A stretch of DNA of 64,000 nucleotides, from assembly GCF_000744095.1 (NCBI RefSeq), contig NZ_JQLI01000001.1, positions 3,100,001 to 3,164,000 of the forward strand, read 5' to 3'. The notes under the pieces are model-generated. The model was not told the DNA's origin. It saw only the letters and a list, made by a program, of their open reading frames with translations, and ran no database searches. The number at the start of each line of letters is the position of its first letter. Within the stretch, counting starts at the first letter, position 1. The translations under genes were made by a program, and so were the position numbers. This document shows positions 8,052 to 16,567 of this stretch, piece by piece. This stretch comes from Cupriavidus necator A5-1. Lineage in GTDB: Bacteria; Pseudomonadota; Gammaproteobacteria; Burkholderiales; Burkholderiaceae.

Positions 8052-8750
8052 ATGGAAACGAAAGACAAAGCGAGCGATATCCAGCGTGACTTTGAGCGGG
8101 TCTCGCCGGAGCTGGTCGCGCAGGCTTCCCGGTTCGCATCCTCCATCCTGGCCGATGTCGCCGGCCGCAGAGGTGGCATGCATGGCCGCATCGCGCCGCT
8201 GGACAGCCGCAGCCGGTTCTGCGGCCCGGCGCTCACGGTCGAAGTGCGGCCCGGTGACAACCTGATGATCCATGCCGCAATGGCTATTGCCCGGCCGGGC
8301 GATGTCATTGTGGTGGACGGCAAGGGCGACCAGTCCTGCGCATTGATGGGTGCCATCATGGCCAACCAATGCAAGGCGATCGGCGTGGCTGCCGTCGTCC
8401 TGGATGCCGCGGCCCGCGATGCCGAAGAGATCCGCGAACTAGGGTTCCCGATGTATTCGGTGGGCACCAATCCGAACGGACCGACCAAGCTCGTGCCGGG
8501 CCGGGTGAACCACCCGATCCAGTGCGGGGGCGTAACGGTCCATCCGGGCGATCTAGTTATCGGTGATGCGGACGGTGTCGTCGTGGTCCAACGCGAGCAC
8601 GTCGCTGCCCTGCTCGCCAAGGCAGCCGACAAAGTCGCCGCCGAACGTAGCCGCATCGACGGCATCCGCTCCGGCAAGGCGCTACGCCCATCGTGGCTGG
8701 ACGCATCGCTGCAGGCAGCAGGTGTGCTCAGGGCCGGAGAAAGTCTCTGA
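8052..8750 (+). CDS. RraA-like aldolase (HMG/CHA aldolase family)
   Basis: The 232-residue protein matches the RraA/class II pyruvate aldolase family that includes 4-hydroxy-4-methyl-2-oxoglutarate and 4-carboxy-4-hydroxy-2-oxoadipate aldolases. Visible signatures are RPGDNLMIHAAMAIARPGDVIVVDG, the ARDAEEI segment that carries the conserved Arg-Asp pair of the active site, and VHPGDLVIGDADGVVVV. Such enzymes cleave 4-hydroxy-2-oxoacids to pyruvate plus a second 2-oxoacid or a decarboxylated product, using a divalent metal. The protein is longer than stand-alone RraA (about 160 residues), which favours aldolase function. It follows a Bug gene by 10 bp. A second homologue is at 16568-17212. Confidence 0.85.
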   Translation: METKDKASDIQRDFERVSPELVAQASRFASSILADVAGRRGGMHGRIAPLDSRSRFCGPALTVEVRPGDNLMIHAAMAIARPGDVIVVDGKGDQSCALMGAIMANQCKAIGVAAVVLDAAARDAEEIRELGFPMYSVGTNPNGPTKLVPGRVNHPIQCGGVTVHPGDLVIGDADGVVVVQREHVAALLAKAADKVAAERSRIDGIRSGKALRPSWLDASLQAAGVLRAGESL

Positions 8751-8869
8751 TACGCACGCGAGGCGCGTCACCGCGCAAGTCTTCGCCATGTCCGTCCACC
8801 TCCTCTGCGCGAGCCTGGTCCCGTGCTAGCATGTTAGTCTTGCTCCGCGCCGCGTAGAAGGAGTCCAGG

Positions 8870-9832
8870 ATGGAAGGCAAACCGTCCGGGCAGACAAGTA
8901 CGTTCCACCGCGTCTTCCGCGACAAGGAACTGTCGGTGGGACTGGTATTGCCCATGCTCAGGGCCGGCGAGACGGTGGTCGACTTCGGCGAGCAACTTGC
9001 GCTGGCGGCCCTGGCAGACTCCCTGGGATATCGCGCGCTGTGGATCCGCGACGTGCCGCTCAACAGCGCGGACTATCCCGACCCGGTCGGGCACCTCGAT
9101 CCCTGGGTCTTTCTTGGCGCGCTGGCAGCCAGGACCGGGCAAATTGCGCTGGTAAGCGGCGCCATCGTCCTGACGCTCCGGCATCCGTTGCATATCGCAA
9201 AAGGCGCCATCTCCACCAGCGTGCTGTCGCAGCAGCGATTCATGCTCGGGCTGGGATCGGGCGATCGGCCTCCCGAGTACGCCGCCTTCGGCAAGGACAC
9301 GGACGAACGGCGCGAATTGTACCGGCGCAACTGGGAGACCGTTGCCGCTGCCGTCACCCTGCCCTCCCGCGTCGTCCCGGACCTGGCTGCACAGGATGCG
9401 CCAGCGTTATTCCTATTGCCCACGCTGCCTGACAGCATCCCAATGCTCGCGGTAGGCTCAGGCGGCCAGAGCGTTGACTGGATCGCCCGGCATGCGAGCG
9501 GCTGGATTACCTACCATCGGGAAGCCGAAGCCCAGCGCGCACGGCACAGCATGTGGAGAGCGGCGGTAGAGCGTGCCGCGCCGGATGCGTTCCGTGCCTT
9601 CGGCGTTGCCATGCGCCTGGACCTCAGCGCGAACCCGAATGCGCCGGCAACGCCGGTACCGCTTGGATACAGCGTCGGCCGGCATGGTCTGGTCAGCCTG
9701 TTGCAGGACATGCGTGACGGCGGAACGCATCACGTGCTGCTCAACCTGCCGGCTTCCGGCAGGCCTCCCCGCGAGGTGATCGAGGAGGTAGCGGCGGAAG
9801 TCCTGCCAGCCTTTCATACGGCTGACGTCTAG
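8870..9832 (+). CDS. Luciferase-like (LLM class) flavin oxidoreductase
   Basis: The 320-residue protein has the bacterial luciferase-like TIM-barrel pattern: LSVGLVLPMLRAGE at the first strand, LADSLGYRALWIRDVPLN, HPLHIAKGAISTSVLSQQRFMLGLGSGDRPPEYAAFG, and a late RHASGWITYHREAE segment. It resembles the BA3436-type LLM subfamily. These enzymes use reduced flavin and oxygen to oxidise small molecules, but the substrate here is unknown. It lies 119 bp after the RraA-like aldolase with GAAGGAG before its ATG, and could be part of the same transcript. Its stop is 7 bp from that of a convergent ene-reductase remnant. Confidence 0.85.
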   Translation: MEGKPSGQTSTFHRVFRDKELSVGLVLPMLRAGETVVDFGEQLALAALADSLGYRALWIRDVPLNSADYPDPVGHLDPWVFLGALAARTGQIALVSGAIVLTLRHPLHIAKGAISTSVLSQQRFMLGLGSGDRPPEYAAFGKDTDERRELYRRNWETVAAAVTLPSRVVPDLAAQDAPALFLLPTLPDSIPMLAVGSGGQSVDWIARHASGWITYHREAEAQRARHSMWRAAVERAAPDAFRAFGVAMRLDLSANPNAPATPVPLGYSVGRHGLVSLLQDMRDGGTHHVLLNLPASGRPPREVIEEVAAEVLPAFHTADV

Positions 9833-9839
9833 TGCGCGA

Positions 9840-10150
9840 TCACGCGGCGATTTCCGAAGCCTTGATATCCGCAATCGGCGCAAGCACGGCGCGGTCGAAC
9901 TCAGCCAGCGCACTCCGCTGCCGCACCCGGTGCGGCCAGTCCGGATTGCTCAGCGCGCCGCGCCCGAGCGCAACGATATCGGCACCGTCCTGCATGACCT
10001 CGATGGCGCGCGCAGGGTCATGGAGGTTGCCGTTGGCGATGATGGTCACCCCGGGCGCATGCTTGCGGGCGAGCTGCACCAGGCTCTCGCCTTCGTTGCC
10101 GAACGCCGGCCGCCACGCTTCGAATTCCGTCACGTGGACTGCAGCGATTC
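9840..10150 (-). pseudogene. C-terminal remnant of an NADH:flavin oxidoreductase (Old Yellow Enzyme family)
   Basis: From about 10150 to the stop at 9842 the minus strand encodes roughly 100 residues that match the end of Old Yellow Enzyme-type ene-reductases: HVTEFEAWRPAF, VTIIANGNLHDPARA, DGADIVALGRGALSNPDWP (the phosphate-binding end of the barrel) and a final PIADIK. The family is normally about 370 residues, so three quarters of the gene, including the catalytic residues and most of the FMN site, are missing. The open frame continues upstream as unrelated low-quality sequence until it meets the LysR gene at 10177, so the break is near 10150. It is a decayed fragment, not a functional enzyme. 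Confidence 0.75.
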
Positions 10151-10176
10151 TCCCAGACTGAATTCTGAGAGACCCA

Positions 10177-11097
10177 CTACGGCGCGCCCCGGCGCCTTGT
10201 CTGCCTGTGCCTCGCACCAAAATCGCAGCACTGCCGGGCAATGTCCGCAACGGCATAACCGAGTGCCGCCTGGTGTTGCTTCAGGAACACGGCAAAGTAG
10301 GTAATGCCCGGCGCAGGCGGGTCGGTGCGCACGTGCTGCAGGCGCTTCTGCCTGATCTCCTGTTCGAACAAGTGCAAAGGCACGCAGCTCACCCCCATGC
10401 CGGCTTCTACGAGCCCGGCGAGCGCGACCAGGCTGTTGCTGCCTGACACGCGATGGGGCTGGATACCAGCCTGCGCAAACAAGGTCTCGCAAAGTGCCGT
10501 AAGGCCGGAGCCCGCGTCCTGCTCGATCAGCGGCAGTGCCGCGAGGTCCTGCAGCGAGACGACCGCATTGCCCTCGAAAGCGCCGCTCGGACAAATCCAC
10601 CCGAACGGCACCGATTGCAGCCTGACCGATGCCATGGCCGGCACGATATAGGCTTCGGGCAGCACCGCCAGATCCAGTCGCCCGTCCAGCACCTTGTCGC
10701 GCAGCGAGGCGGACAGGTCGACGTCCGGCTGCAGCGTGACCTGCGGATACACGCCATTGAGCCTTCGCACCAGGCTCGGGAACCACGTCAGCGCAACGAG
10801 TTCCGTAATGCCGATGTGCAGGACGCGCGCAACGTGCTTCGCGGACGCCTTGACCTCCTCCAGGCGCGCGGATGCCGCCAGGAAACTCTCGCACAGCTCG
10901 AGCAGTTCCTGTCCTTTCGGCGTCAGCGCGGCTTTCCTGCCCGAGCTGTCGAACAGCGGCGCCGCCGAGATACGCTCCAGTTCCTGCAAACGCTTGGTCG
11001 CAGCGGATTGGGTGACGTGAAGCTTGGACGCGGCCCGTTGCACGGTGCCCAGTTTGGCGACCCAGTAAAACGCTTCCACTTGCTTGATGGTGATCAT
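10177..11097 (-). CDS. LysR-type transcriptional regulator (second of a tandem pair)
   Basis: The 306-residue protein starts MITIKQVEAFYWVAKLGTVQRAASKLHVTQSAATKRLQELE, a standard LysR helix-turn-helix, with GITELVALTWFPSLVRRLNGVYPQ opening the effector domain. The start at 11097 has GAGAGGGG upstream; a longer frame reading into the neighbouring gene is unlikely. It begins 10 bp after the stop of another LysR gene of the same subfamily, so the two are probably co-transcribed. Downstream lies the ene-reductase remnant, perhaps a former target. It may now regulate the divergent ABC transporter together with its partner, but this cannot be tested from sequence. Confidence 0.9.
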   Translation of the reverse strand: MITIKQVEAFYWVAKLGTVQRAASKLHVTQSAATKRLQELERISAAPLFDSSGRKAALTPKGQELLELCESFLAASARLEEVKASAKHVARVLHIGITELVALTWFPSLVRRLNGVYPQVTLQPDVDLSASLRDKVLDGRLDLAVLPEAYIVPAMASVRLQSVPFGWICPSGAFEGNAVVSLQDLAALPLIEQDAGSGLTALCETLFAQAGIQPHRVSGSNSLVALAGLVEAGMGVSCVPLHLFEQEIRQKRLQHVRTDPPAPGITYFAVFLKQHQAALGYAVADIARQCCDFGARHRQTRRRGAP

Positions 11098-11107
11098 GCA
11101 ACCCCTC

Positions 11108-12028
11108 TCACTCTCGTATGTCCGTCGCCGGTGCTTGATAGGAATGCTCGAAGTCGCAAGTGCTGCGCGCGAGTTCGACCACGCTGCGCAGGAATGGCAT
11201 CGCCACATCGGAGCGAATCAACGTCACGTAGCGCACGCGCGGCAGCTTCGGCGTGACGTTCAGTTCCACCAGCTGCCCTGACTCCAGCAGGTTCCGGATC
11301 ACCGAGCGGGGCAGGTACGCCACGCCAAGCCCGGAGGCGGCAATGCCGACCAGCGCGACCAGGCTGTTGCTTGAGATGGTATTGCGCGGCACCACGCCGT
11401 GCCGTCGCAACCATTCACCGATCAGGATGCCGGAGCCCGACAGGTTGCCTTGCGTAAGCAAGGTGTATTCGCTTATCCGGGACAAGGGCATGCGGCCCGT
11501 TCCAGGTCGCAAGCCCGGCGTGCAGAACCACTCGTTCTGTACCTCGGCCAGCTTGTCCTTCACATAGCCCGTGGTGGCAAACGCGTCGGGAAGGATGGCG
11601 AGGTCGAGTTGTCCGGCCTGCAGCCGCTCGCGCAAATGCACGCTGTAGTCGACTTCCGGCTCGATCGTGACGCGCGGATACGCCGCCTGGATTGCCTCAA
11701 GCAGCCGCGGCAGCCAGGTCAGCGCGGTCAGCTCGGTCACGCCGAGGCGCAGCTTGCGGGTCAGCACCTCCTTGCTGGCGATCCGCTCCAGCAGCAGGTC
11801 CCGCTGCATCAGCACGGCTTTGGCTCGGTTGAGCACTTCAACCCCTTCCACCGTCAGCCGCACCGTGCGTCCGGCGCGATCCAGCAGCGGATAGCCGAAG
11901 TCGTCTTCGAAGTCGCGGATATGCCGGGACACCGCCGAATGGACCACACCGAGGCGCCGCGCCGCCGCATCCACCGACCCTGTCTCCGCGATCGCAGCCA
12001 GGGCTTCCAGTTGCTTGATCGTCGTCAT
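11108..12028 (-). CDS. LysR-type transcriptional regulator (first of a tandem pair)
   Basis: The 306-residue protein starts MTTIKQLEALAAIAETGSVDAAARRLGVVHSAVSRHIRDFEDDFG, giving the LysR helix-turn-helix at about residues 18-42, and carries GVTELTALTWLPRLLEAIQAAYP in the effector domain. It is divergent from the amino-acid ABC transporter operon beginning at 12195, the arrangement expected for its regulator. An 11-bp palindrome GGGGTAACCCC at 12036-12046 lies just upstream of its start codon and may be an autoregulatory site. It leads a two-gene LysR unit, which is unusual. The effector may be the transported amino acid. Confidence 0.9.
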   Translation of the reverse strand: MTTIKQLEALAAIAETGSVDAAARRLGVVHSAVSRHIRDFEDDFGYPLLDRAGRTVRLTVEGVEVLNRAKAVLMQRDLLLERIASKEVLTRKLRLGVTELTALTWLPRLLEAIQAAYPRVTIEPEVDYSVHLRERLQAGQLDLAILPDAFATTGYVKDKLAEVQNEWFCTPGLRPGTGRMPLSRISEYTLLTQGNLSGSGILIGEWLRRHGVVPRNTISSNSLVALVGIAASGLGVAYLPRSVIRNLLESGQLVELNVTPKLPRVRYVTLIRSDVAMPFLRSVVELARSTCDFEHSYQAPATDIRE

Positions 12029-12079
12029 GGCCTTAGGGGTAACCCCATCCTTTCGTCACAATTTTGAATGAGATAGCGC

Positions 12080-12108
12080 CTGAAAATGTCGCTTTAACTA
12101 ATTATATC
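12080..12108 (+). promoter_or_regulatory. Putative promoter of the amino-acid ABC transporter operon
   Basis: CTGAAA at 12080-12085 and TATATC at 12103-12108 are separated by 17 bp and lie about 90 bp before the binding-protein start codon. The -35 is weak, consistent with a LysR-activated promoter. The surrounding 60 bp are noticeably AT-rich against the genome background. Confidence 0.35.
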
Positions 12109-12194
12109 CATCTGCAAGAATCGTTTTCACGGTGCGCAATCGGACCTGCGCCACTGACGACGAAGACCCACAGACCACTGCCCCTGGAGAAACC

Positions 12195-13016
12195 ATGAAG
12201 CCCATCATCAAAGCGAGCTTTGCCGTACTGGCCTGTGCCGCGGCCATGGCCGCACCTGCCCACGCCGACCAGCTGGCCGACATCAAGTCCCGGGGCACGC
12301 TGGTCTGCGGCGTGCTCAGCAACCTGGAGCCGTTCGGCTTCCAGGACCCGTCCACCCGCGAACTGGCCGGCTACGACGTCGACTTCTGCAAGGCCATCGC
12401 CAAGTCGCTGGGCGTAAAGCCCGAGCTGAAAGTGGTATCGCTCGAAGCGCGCATCCCCGAGCTGAGCCAGGGCCGCGTGGACATCCTGGCTGCGGTGCTC
12501 GGCTATACGTCGGCACGCGCCGAGCAGATTGCCTTCTCCGACAGCTACTTCGTCAGCGAGCAGAAGCTGGCGGTCAAGGCCAGTGGCGCGTTCAGGCAGC
12601 GCGATGACCTCGCCGGCAAGCGGATCAGCACGATCAAGGGATCGAGCACGCAGAACTTCGTACAAAAGGTACTGCCGTCGGCCCAGCTCGTCAGCTACGA
12701 CGACGCCCCGTCCGCGTTCATGGCACTGGTGCAAGGCAAGGTCGACGGCTTCGGCCTGTCGGAGTCGATGCTGCGCCGCTTTATCGCCAAGCTGGGACCG
12801 TCCGGCAACATCCAGGTGATCACGCCCGCCCTCGGGCAGGAAGCGTGGGGGCTGGGCATCAAGAAGGGCGAGCCGGCACTGGAGAAGGCCGTCAACACCG
12901 CACTGGCCGACATGGAGAAGTCCGGCGAAGCGCAGCAGATCTTCGACAAGTGGCTGGGGCCCAAGACCTTGTTCCAGATGAAGCGGGAATTCCGCATCCA
13001 GCCGATCAAGGGCTGA
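12195..13016 (+). CDS. Polar amino-acid ABC transporter, periplasmic binding protein
   Basis: The 273-residue protein has a signal peptide (MKPIIKASFAVLACAAAMAAPAHA) and the family 3 solute-binding fold: LADIKSRGTLVCGVLSNLEPFGFQD, LAGYDVDFCKAIAKSLG and VDILAAVLGYTSARAEQIAFSDSYF, the segment contacting the ligand amino group. MKPIIK at 12195 is preceded by CTGGAGAAACC, a good ribosome site. It delivers an amino acid to the two permeases and ATPase that follow. The downstream DadA-like oxidoreductase, aldolase and aminotransferase suggest the cargo is an amino acid used as a carbon source. Confidence 0.92.
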   Translation: MKPIIKASFAVLACAAAMAAPAHADQLADIKSRGTLVCGVLSNLEPFGFQDPSTRELAGYDVDFCKAIAKSLGVKPELKVVSLEARIPELSQGRVDILAAVLGYTSARAEQIAFSDSYFVSEQKLAVKASGAFRQRDDLAGKRISTIKGSSTQNFVQKVLPSAQLVSYDDAPSAFMALVQGKVDGFGLSESMLRRFIAKLGPSGNIQVITPALGQEAWGLGIKKGEPALEKAVNTALADMEKSGEAQQIFDKWLGPKTLFQMKREFRIQPIKG

Positions 13017-13071
13017 GAACACAAAGGCGGGGCCGTATCTGTTGATTTCGGCCCCGCTCCAGGAGCAAGCC

Positions 13072-13770
13072 ATGCTTTCCCACTTCAACTTCACCGCGAT
13101 CCTTGCCGCGCCGTACGGCGAGCAGCTGCTCAAGGGCCTGCAGCTGACCGCGTGGCTCACGATCTCGAGCTGGACGCTCGCCTTCGTGCTCGGCACCGTG
13201 CTCGCCACCGTGCGCGTCTCGGGCAACCCCATCGCCGAACGCTTCGTGGCCGGCTACGTCGCCTACCACCAGAACGTGCCGATGCTGGTGCATATCCTGC
13301 TGTGGTACTTCGGCATCCCGACGCTGCTGCCCGAAGCGGCCCAGAACTGGGCCAACGCCAACGGCGGCGAGATGATCTTCGCCGGCATCGCCATCGGGCT
13401 GTGCATGGCCGCCTACTTCTCCGAGGATATCCGCAGCGGGTTGCGTTCGATCCCGCACGGGCAACACGAGGCGTCGCGCTCGCTCGGCCTGAGCTACCTG
13501 GGTTCGATGCGCTACGTGATCCTGCCGCAGGCGTTCCGCATCGCGCTGCCGCCCTTCATCAACCACACCGTGCTGCTGTTCAAGAACACCAGCCTGGCGA
13601 TGGCGGTGGGTGCGGCGGAGATGACCTATGCCGTGCGCGAAGTCGAGAACCACACCTTCCGCACCTTCGAAGCCTACATGCTGGCCACGGCGTTCTACCT
13701 GGCGGTGTCCCTCGGCCTGATGGCGATCGGCGCGGCGATGGCGCAACGCACGCGTATCCCGGCGAGATAA
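13072..13770 (+). CDS. Amino-acid ABC transporter permease (HisM/GltJ type)
   Basis: The 232-residue integral membrane protein belongs to the polar amino-acid permease family. The EAA loop that contacts the ATPase is visible as HEASRSLGLSYLGSMRYVILPQAFRIALP. An early hydrophobic segment (GLQLTAWLTISSWTLAFVLG) is typical of the family. The start at 13072 follows AGGAGCAAGCC. It is the second gene of the operon and its stop is 3 bp before the start of the second permease, so the two are translated as a pair and should form a heterodimer. Confidence 0.92.
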   Translation: MLSHFNFTAILAAPYGEQLLKGLQLTAWLTISSWTLAFVLGTVLATVRVSGNPIAERFVAGYVAYHQNVPMLVHILLWYFGIPTLLPEAAQNWANANGGEMIFAGIAIGLCMAAYFSEDIRSGLRSIPHGQHEASRSLGLSYLGSMRYVILPQAFRIALPPFINHTVLLFKNTSLAMAVGAAEMTYAVREVENHTFRTFEAYMLATAFYLAVSLGLMAIGAAMAQRTRIPAR

Positions 13771-13773
13771 ACC

Positions 13774-14523
13774 ATGATCGATATTCTTCGCGACAACTGG
13801 CATCTGCTGCTGCTCGGCCAGTACCCCAACGGACCGCTCGGCGGCCTGGCGCTGACGCTGCTGCTGTCCGTGCTGGGACTGGTGCTCTCGTTTCCGATCA
13901 GCATCGTGCTGGCGGTGGCGCGGGTCTCGCCCTGGAAGGTGTTCCGGGTGCCCGCCACGGTACTGGTCTACATTGTCCGCGGCGTGCCGCTGGTGATGCT
14001 GATCTTCTGGAGCTACTTTCTGGTGCCGCTCCTGCTTGGCCAGAGCGTGACGGGCTTCACCACGCTGCTGTGCACGCTGGTGATCTACGAGGCGGCCTAT
14101 CTCTCCGAAGTGATCCGGGCCGGCATCGAGGCACTGCCGCGCGGCCAGACCGAAGCGGCCCGCGCGCTCGGCCTGAGCCATGCGCAGACCATGACCAAGG
14201 TGATCCTGCCGCAGGCGCTCTACAACATGATCCCGAGCATCGTCAGCCAGTTCGTGTCGACCATCAAGGAGACCTCGCTCGGCTATGTCATCAGCGTGCA
14301 GGAACTGACCTTCTCCGCCAACCAGGTGAACACCAACCTGCTGACGCGGCCGTTCGAAGTCTTCCTGATCCTGGCCCTGACCTATTTCGCTGTCTGCTTC
14401 TGCCTGACCCAGCTGGCGCACGCCCTGGAGCGTCGCGTCACGCGCAGGAGGAGTGGAAAGACCAGCGGCAAGACCGCACCCGTACGGAGCATTCAAAATG
14501 ATTCAGTTCTCCAAAGTCAATAA
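13774..14523 (+). CDS. Amino-acid ABC transporter permease (HisQ/GltK type)
   Basis: The 249-residue membrane protein is the second permease. It carries the EAA motif [31 protein letters not shown] and the hydrophobic segments expected for the family. Its C-terminal tail is basic ([15 protein letters not shown]) and runs 26 bp into the ATPase gene, so translation of the two is likely coupled. Partner of the permease at 13072-13770. Confidence 0.92.
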   Translation: MIDILRDNWHLLLLGQYPNGPLGGLALTLLLSVLGLVLSFPISIVLAVARVSPWKVFRVPATVLVYIVRGVPLVMLIFWSYFLVPLLLGQSVTGFTTLLCTLVIYEAAYLSEVIRAGIEALPRGQTEAARALGLSHAQTMTKVILPQALYNMIPSIVSQFVSTIKETSLGYVISVQELTFSANQVNTNLLTRPFEVFLILALTYFAVCFCLTQLAHALERRVTRRRSGKTSGKTAPVRSIQNDSVLQSQ

Positions 14524-15226
14524 GTGGTATGGCGACTATCACGCCCTCGTGGACGTGACCGCTGAAGTGGGCCGCGGCCAGGTCGTGGTGGTGTGCGGCC
14601 CCTCGGGGTCGGGCAAGTCGACGCTGATCCGCACAGTGAACCGCCTGGAAGAAATCCAGAACGGCACCATCCGGCTCGACAACCAGGACATCCACTCGCC
14701 GGCGCTGAACCTGAACAAGTTCCGCAGCCACGTCGGGTTCGTGTTCCAACAGTTCAACCTGTTCCCGCACCTGTCCGCGCTCGACAACGTCTGCCTGGCG
14801 CCGGTCAAGGTCGCGGCGAAGAGCAAGAGCGAGGCAAAGAGCAAGGCCATGTCGCTGCTCGAGCGCGTCGGACTGGCACACAAGGCGGGGGCCTACCCGC
14901 AGCAGCTCTCCGGGGGCCAGCAACAGCGCGTCGCGATTGCGCGGGCGCTGGCAATGGACCCGCCGGTGATGCTGTTCGACGAGCCGACCAGCGCGCTCGA
15001 CCCGGAAATGGTCGGCGAAGTGCTGAACGTGATGAAGGGACTGGCCAGGGACGGCATGACCATGGTCTGCGTCACGCACGAGATGAACTTCGCGCGGGAA
15101 GTCGCCGATCGCGTCTGGTTTATGGACAAGGGCGCGATCCTGGAGGAAGCGTCGCCGGTCGACTTCTTTGCCTCGCCTCAGCATCCGCGGGCGCGCGCCT
15201 TCCTGTCTGACCTGCGCTCGCATTGA
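14498..15226 (+). CDS. Amino-acid ABC transporter ATPase (GlnQ/HisP type)
   Basis: The 242-residue protein is a complete ABC ATPase: Walker [11 protein letters not shown]-loop [12 protein letters not shown], signature LSGGQQQR, Walker B VMLFDEP and the switch His in [22 protein letters not shown] at 14498 is the natural family start and lies inside the end of the permease gene. It powers the transporter encoded just upstream. The next gene, a DadA-like oxidoreductase, begins 14 bp after its stop, so transport and catabolism appear to share one transcript. Confidence 0.94.
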   Translation: MIQFSKVNKWYGDYHALVDVTAEVGRGQVVVVCGPSGSGKSTLIRTVNRLEEIQNGTIRLDNQDIHSPALNLNKFRSHVGFVFQQFNLFPHLSALDNVCLAPVKVAAKSKSEAKSKAMSLLERVGLAHKAGAYPQQLSGGQQQRVAIARALAMDPPVMLFDEPTSALDPEMVGEVLNVMKGLARDGMTMVCVTHEMNFAREVADRVWFMDKGAILEEASPVDFFASPQHPRARAFLSDLRSH

Positions 15227-15240
15227 GGACGCCCCGGATC

Positions 15241-16497
15241 ATGGAACACAACAACGCGCCGGGCTCCGCCATCGTGGTCGGCGCCGGGATCGTCGGACTC
15301 TCCATCGCCTTGCGGCTGCGCATGGATGGGTATCAGGTAACCGTCACCGACAACAACGCGCCAATGTCGGGGGTCTCGTCCGGCAATGCCGGCTACCTGT
15401 CGGAAGCGAACATCTTTCCGCCGGCGACACCGGACCTGCTACGCAGGCTGCCACGGCTACTGCTCGACAAGGACGGTCCTCTGGTCGTGCAGCCGCGTTA
15501 TGCGCCGCGGCTGTTGCCGTGGGCGTGGCGCGCCGTGGCGGCGCTGCGGCCGCAACCGTACCAAGCCGTGCTGTCGAACATGGCAGCGCTCACGGGCCAG
15601 GCCATCGCGGCTTTCGACGAACTGACGCGGGAGGCATCGGCGCAGCATCTTGTCAGCCGTGACGGCGGACTGGTCGCGTTCCGAAGCGAAGCCGCCCTCG
15701 ATGCGAAATGCCGCGCCCTGCCCGTGTGGAACAGCTATGGCCTTGCCGCGGAGCGCGTGTCGGCCGCCAGCGTTCGGGAACTCGAGCCGGCGCTGTGCCC
15801 GGACATCGCCGGCGGCATCTTTTATCCGAACGCCGGGCGCTGCAGCAACCCGCGTGGCCTGGGTGAGCACTACGCCCGGCGGCTGGTTGAGCTGGGCGGC
15901 GCGATCCTGCGCGATGAAGTGCGCGCTGTCCGCCAGGCGGCACCGGGTCGTGCGGAAGTGGTCACCGCAACCGGAACCCATTCCGCCGCGAGCGTCGTGG
16001 TGGCAGCGGGCTACCGGTCGGGGCCTTTGCTGGCGGCGCTCGGCTACCGGGTACCGCTGGCGGCGGAGCGCGGCTATCACCTGATGTTGCCGGACGCCGG
16101 CATCTCGCTGCGCCGCCCGGTCGTATTTGGCGAACCCTTCTTCGCTGCAACGCCGATGGACGAAGGACTGAGGCTGGCCGGCACCGCCGAGTTTGCTCAT
16201 GCCGACGCGAAGCCGGACATGGATCGCGCCAGCATGCTGTTCCGGCTTGCCCGCGCATACCTGCCCGGCATCCGTGGCGCCGCCGCCAGGCCGTGGATGG
16301 GCGTGCGCCCGTCCTTTCCGGACGGCATGCCCGCGATCGGCCGCGTCGGGCACGCACCGTCCGTGTTCTATGCCTTTGGCCATGCCCATAGCGGCCTCAC
16401 GACCTCGGCGATCACCGCACGGTGCGTGTCGAGCCTGGTCCGTGACGTGCCGCCGCCGCTGGAACTCGCGGCGTTTCGGCTCGAACGCTTTCACTGA
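15241..16497 (+). CDS. FAD-dependent amino-acid oxidoreductase (DadA-like, DAO family)
   Basis: The 418-residue protein has an N-terminal FAD site (AIVVGAGIVGLSIALRLRMDGYQVTV), the GVSSGNAGYL segment typical of D-amino-acid dehydrogenases, and a C-terminal RPWMGVRPSFPDGMPAIGR where the family closes over the flavin. Such enzymes oxidise an amino acid to the 2-oxoacid plus ammonia, passing electrons to the respiratory chain or oxygen. The ATG at 15241 is chosen over an in-frame TTG six codons upstream. Because it follows an amino-acid transporter and precedes an aldolase and aminotransferase, it probably deaminates the imported compound or its D-isomer. Confidence 0.85.
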   Translation: MEHNNAPGSAIVVGAGIVGLSIALRLRMDGYQVTVTDNNAPMSGVSSGNAGYLSEANIFPPATPDLLRRLPRLLLDKDGPLVVQPRYAPRLLPWAWRAVAALRPQPYQAVLSNMAALTGQAIAAFDELTREASAQHLVSRDGGLVAFRSEAALDAKCRALPVWNSYGLAAERVSAASVRELEPALCPDIAGGIFYPNAGRCSNPRGLGEHYARRLVELGGAILRDEVRAVRQAAPGRAEVVTATGTHSAASVVVAAGYRSGPLLAALGYRVPLAAERGYHLMLPDAGISLRRPVVFGEPFFAATPMDEGLRLAGTAEFAHADAKPDMDRASMLFRLARAYLPGIRGAAARPWMGVRPSFPDGMPAIGRVGHAPSVFYAFGHAHSGLTTSAITARCVSSLVRDVPPPLELAAFRLERFH

Positions 16498-16524
16498 ACT
16501 CACTGGACGATTAAACCTGCCACG

Positions 16525-16541
16525 CCCTCCCGCAGGGAGGG
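16525..16541. terminator. Short GC-rich hairpin between oxidoreductase and aldolase genes
   Basis: CCCTCCC at 16525-16531 pairs with GGGAGGG at 16535-16541 around a 3-nt loop, 28 bp after the oxidoreductase stop and 26 bp before the aldolase start. No T-run follows, so it may attenuate or stabilise the transcript instead of ending it. Confidence 0.35.
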
Positions 16542-16567
16542 TCGCTCTCGACTACCCGGAGACAACC

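Noticed and set aside
13006..14496. A 496-codon open frame on the minus strand
   Set aside because: It is opposite two ABC permease genes with intact EAA loops; composition is that of an antisense shadow.
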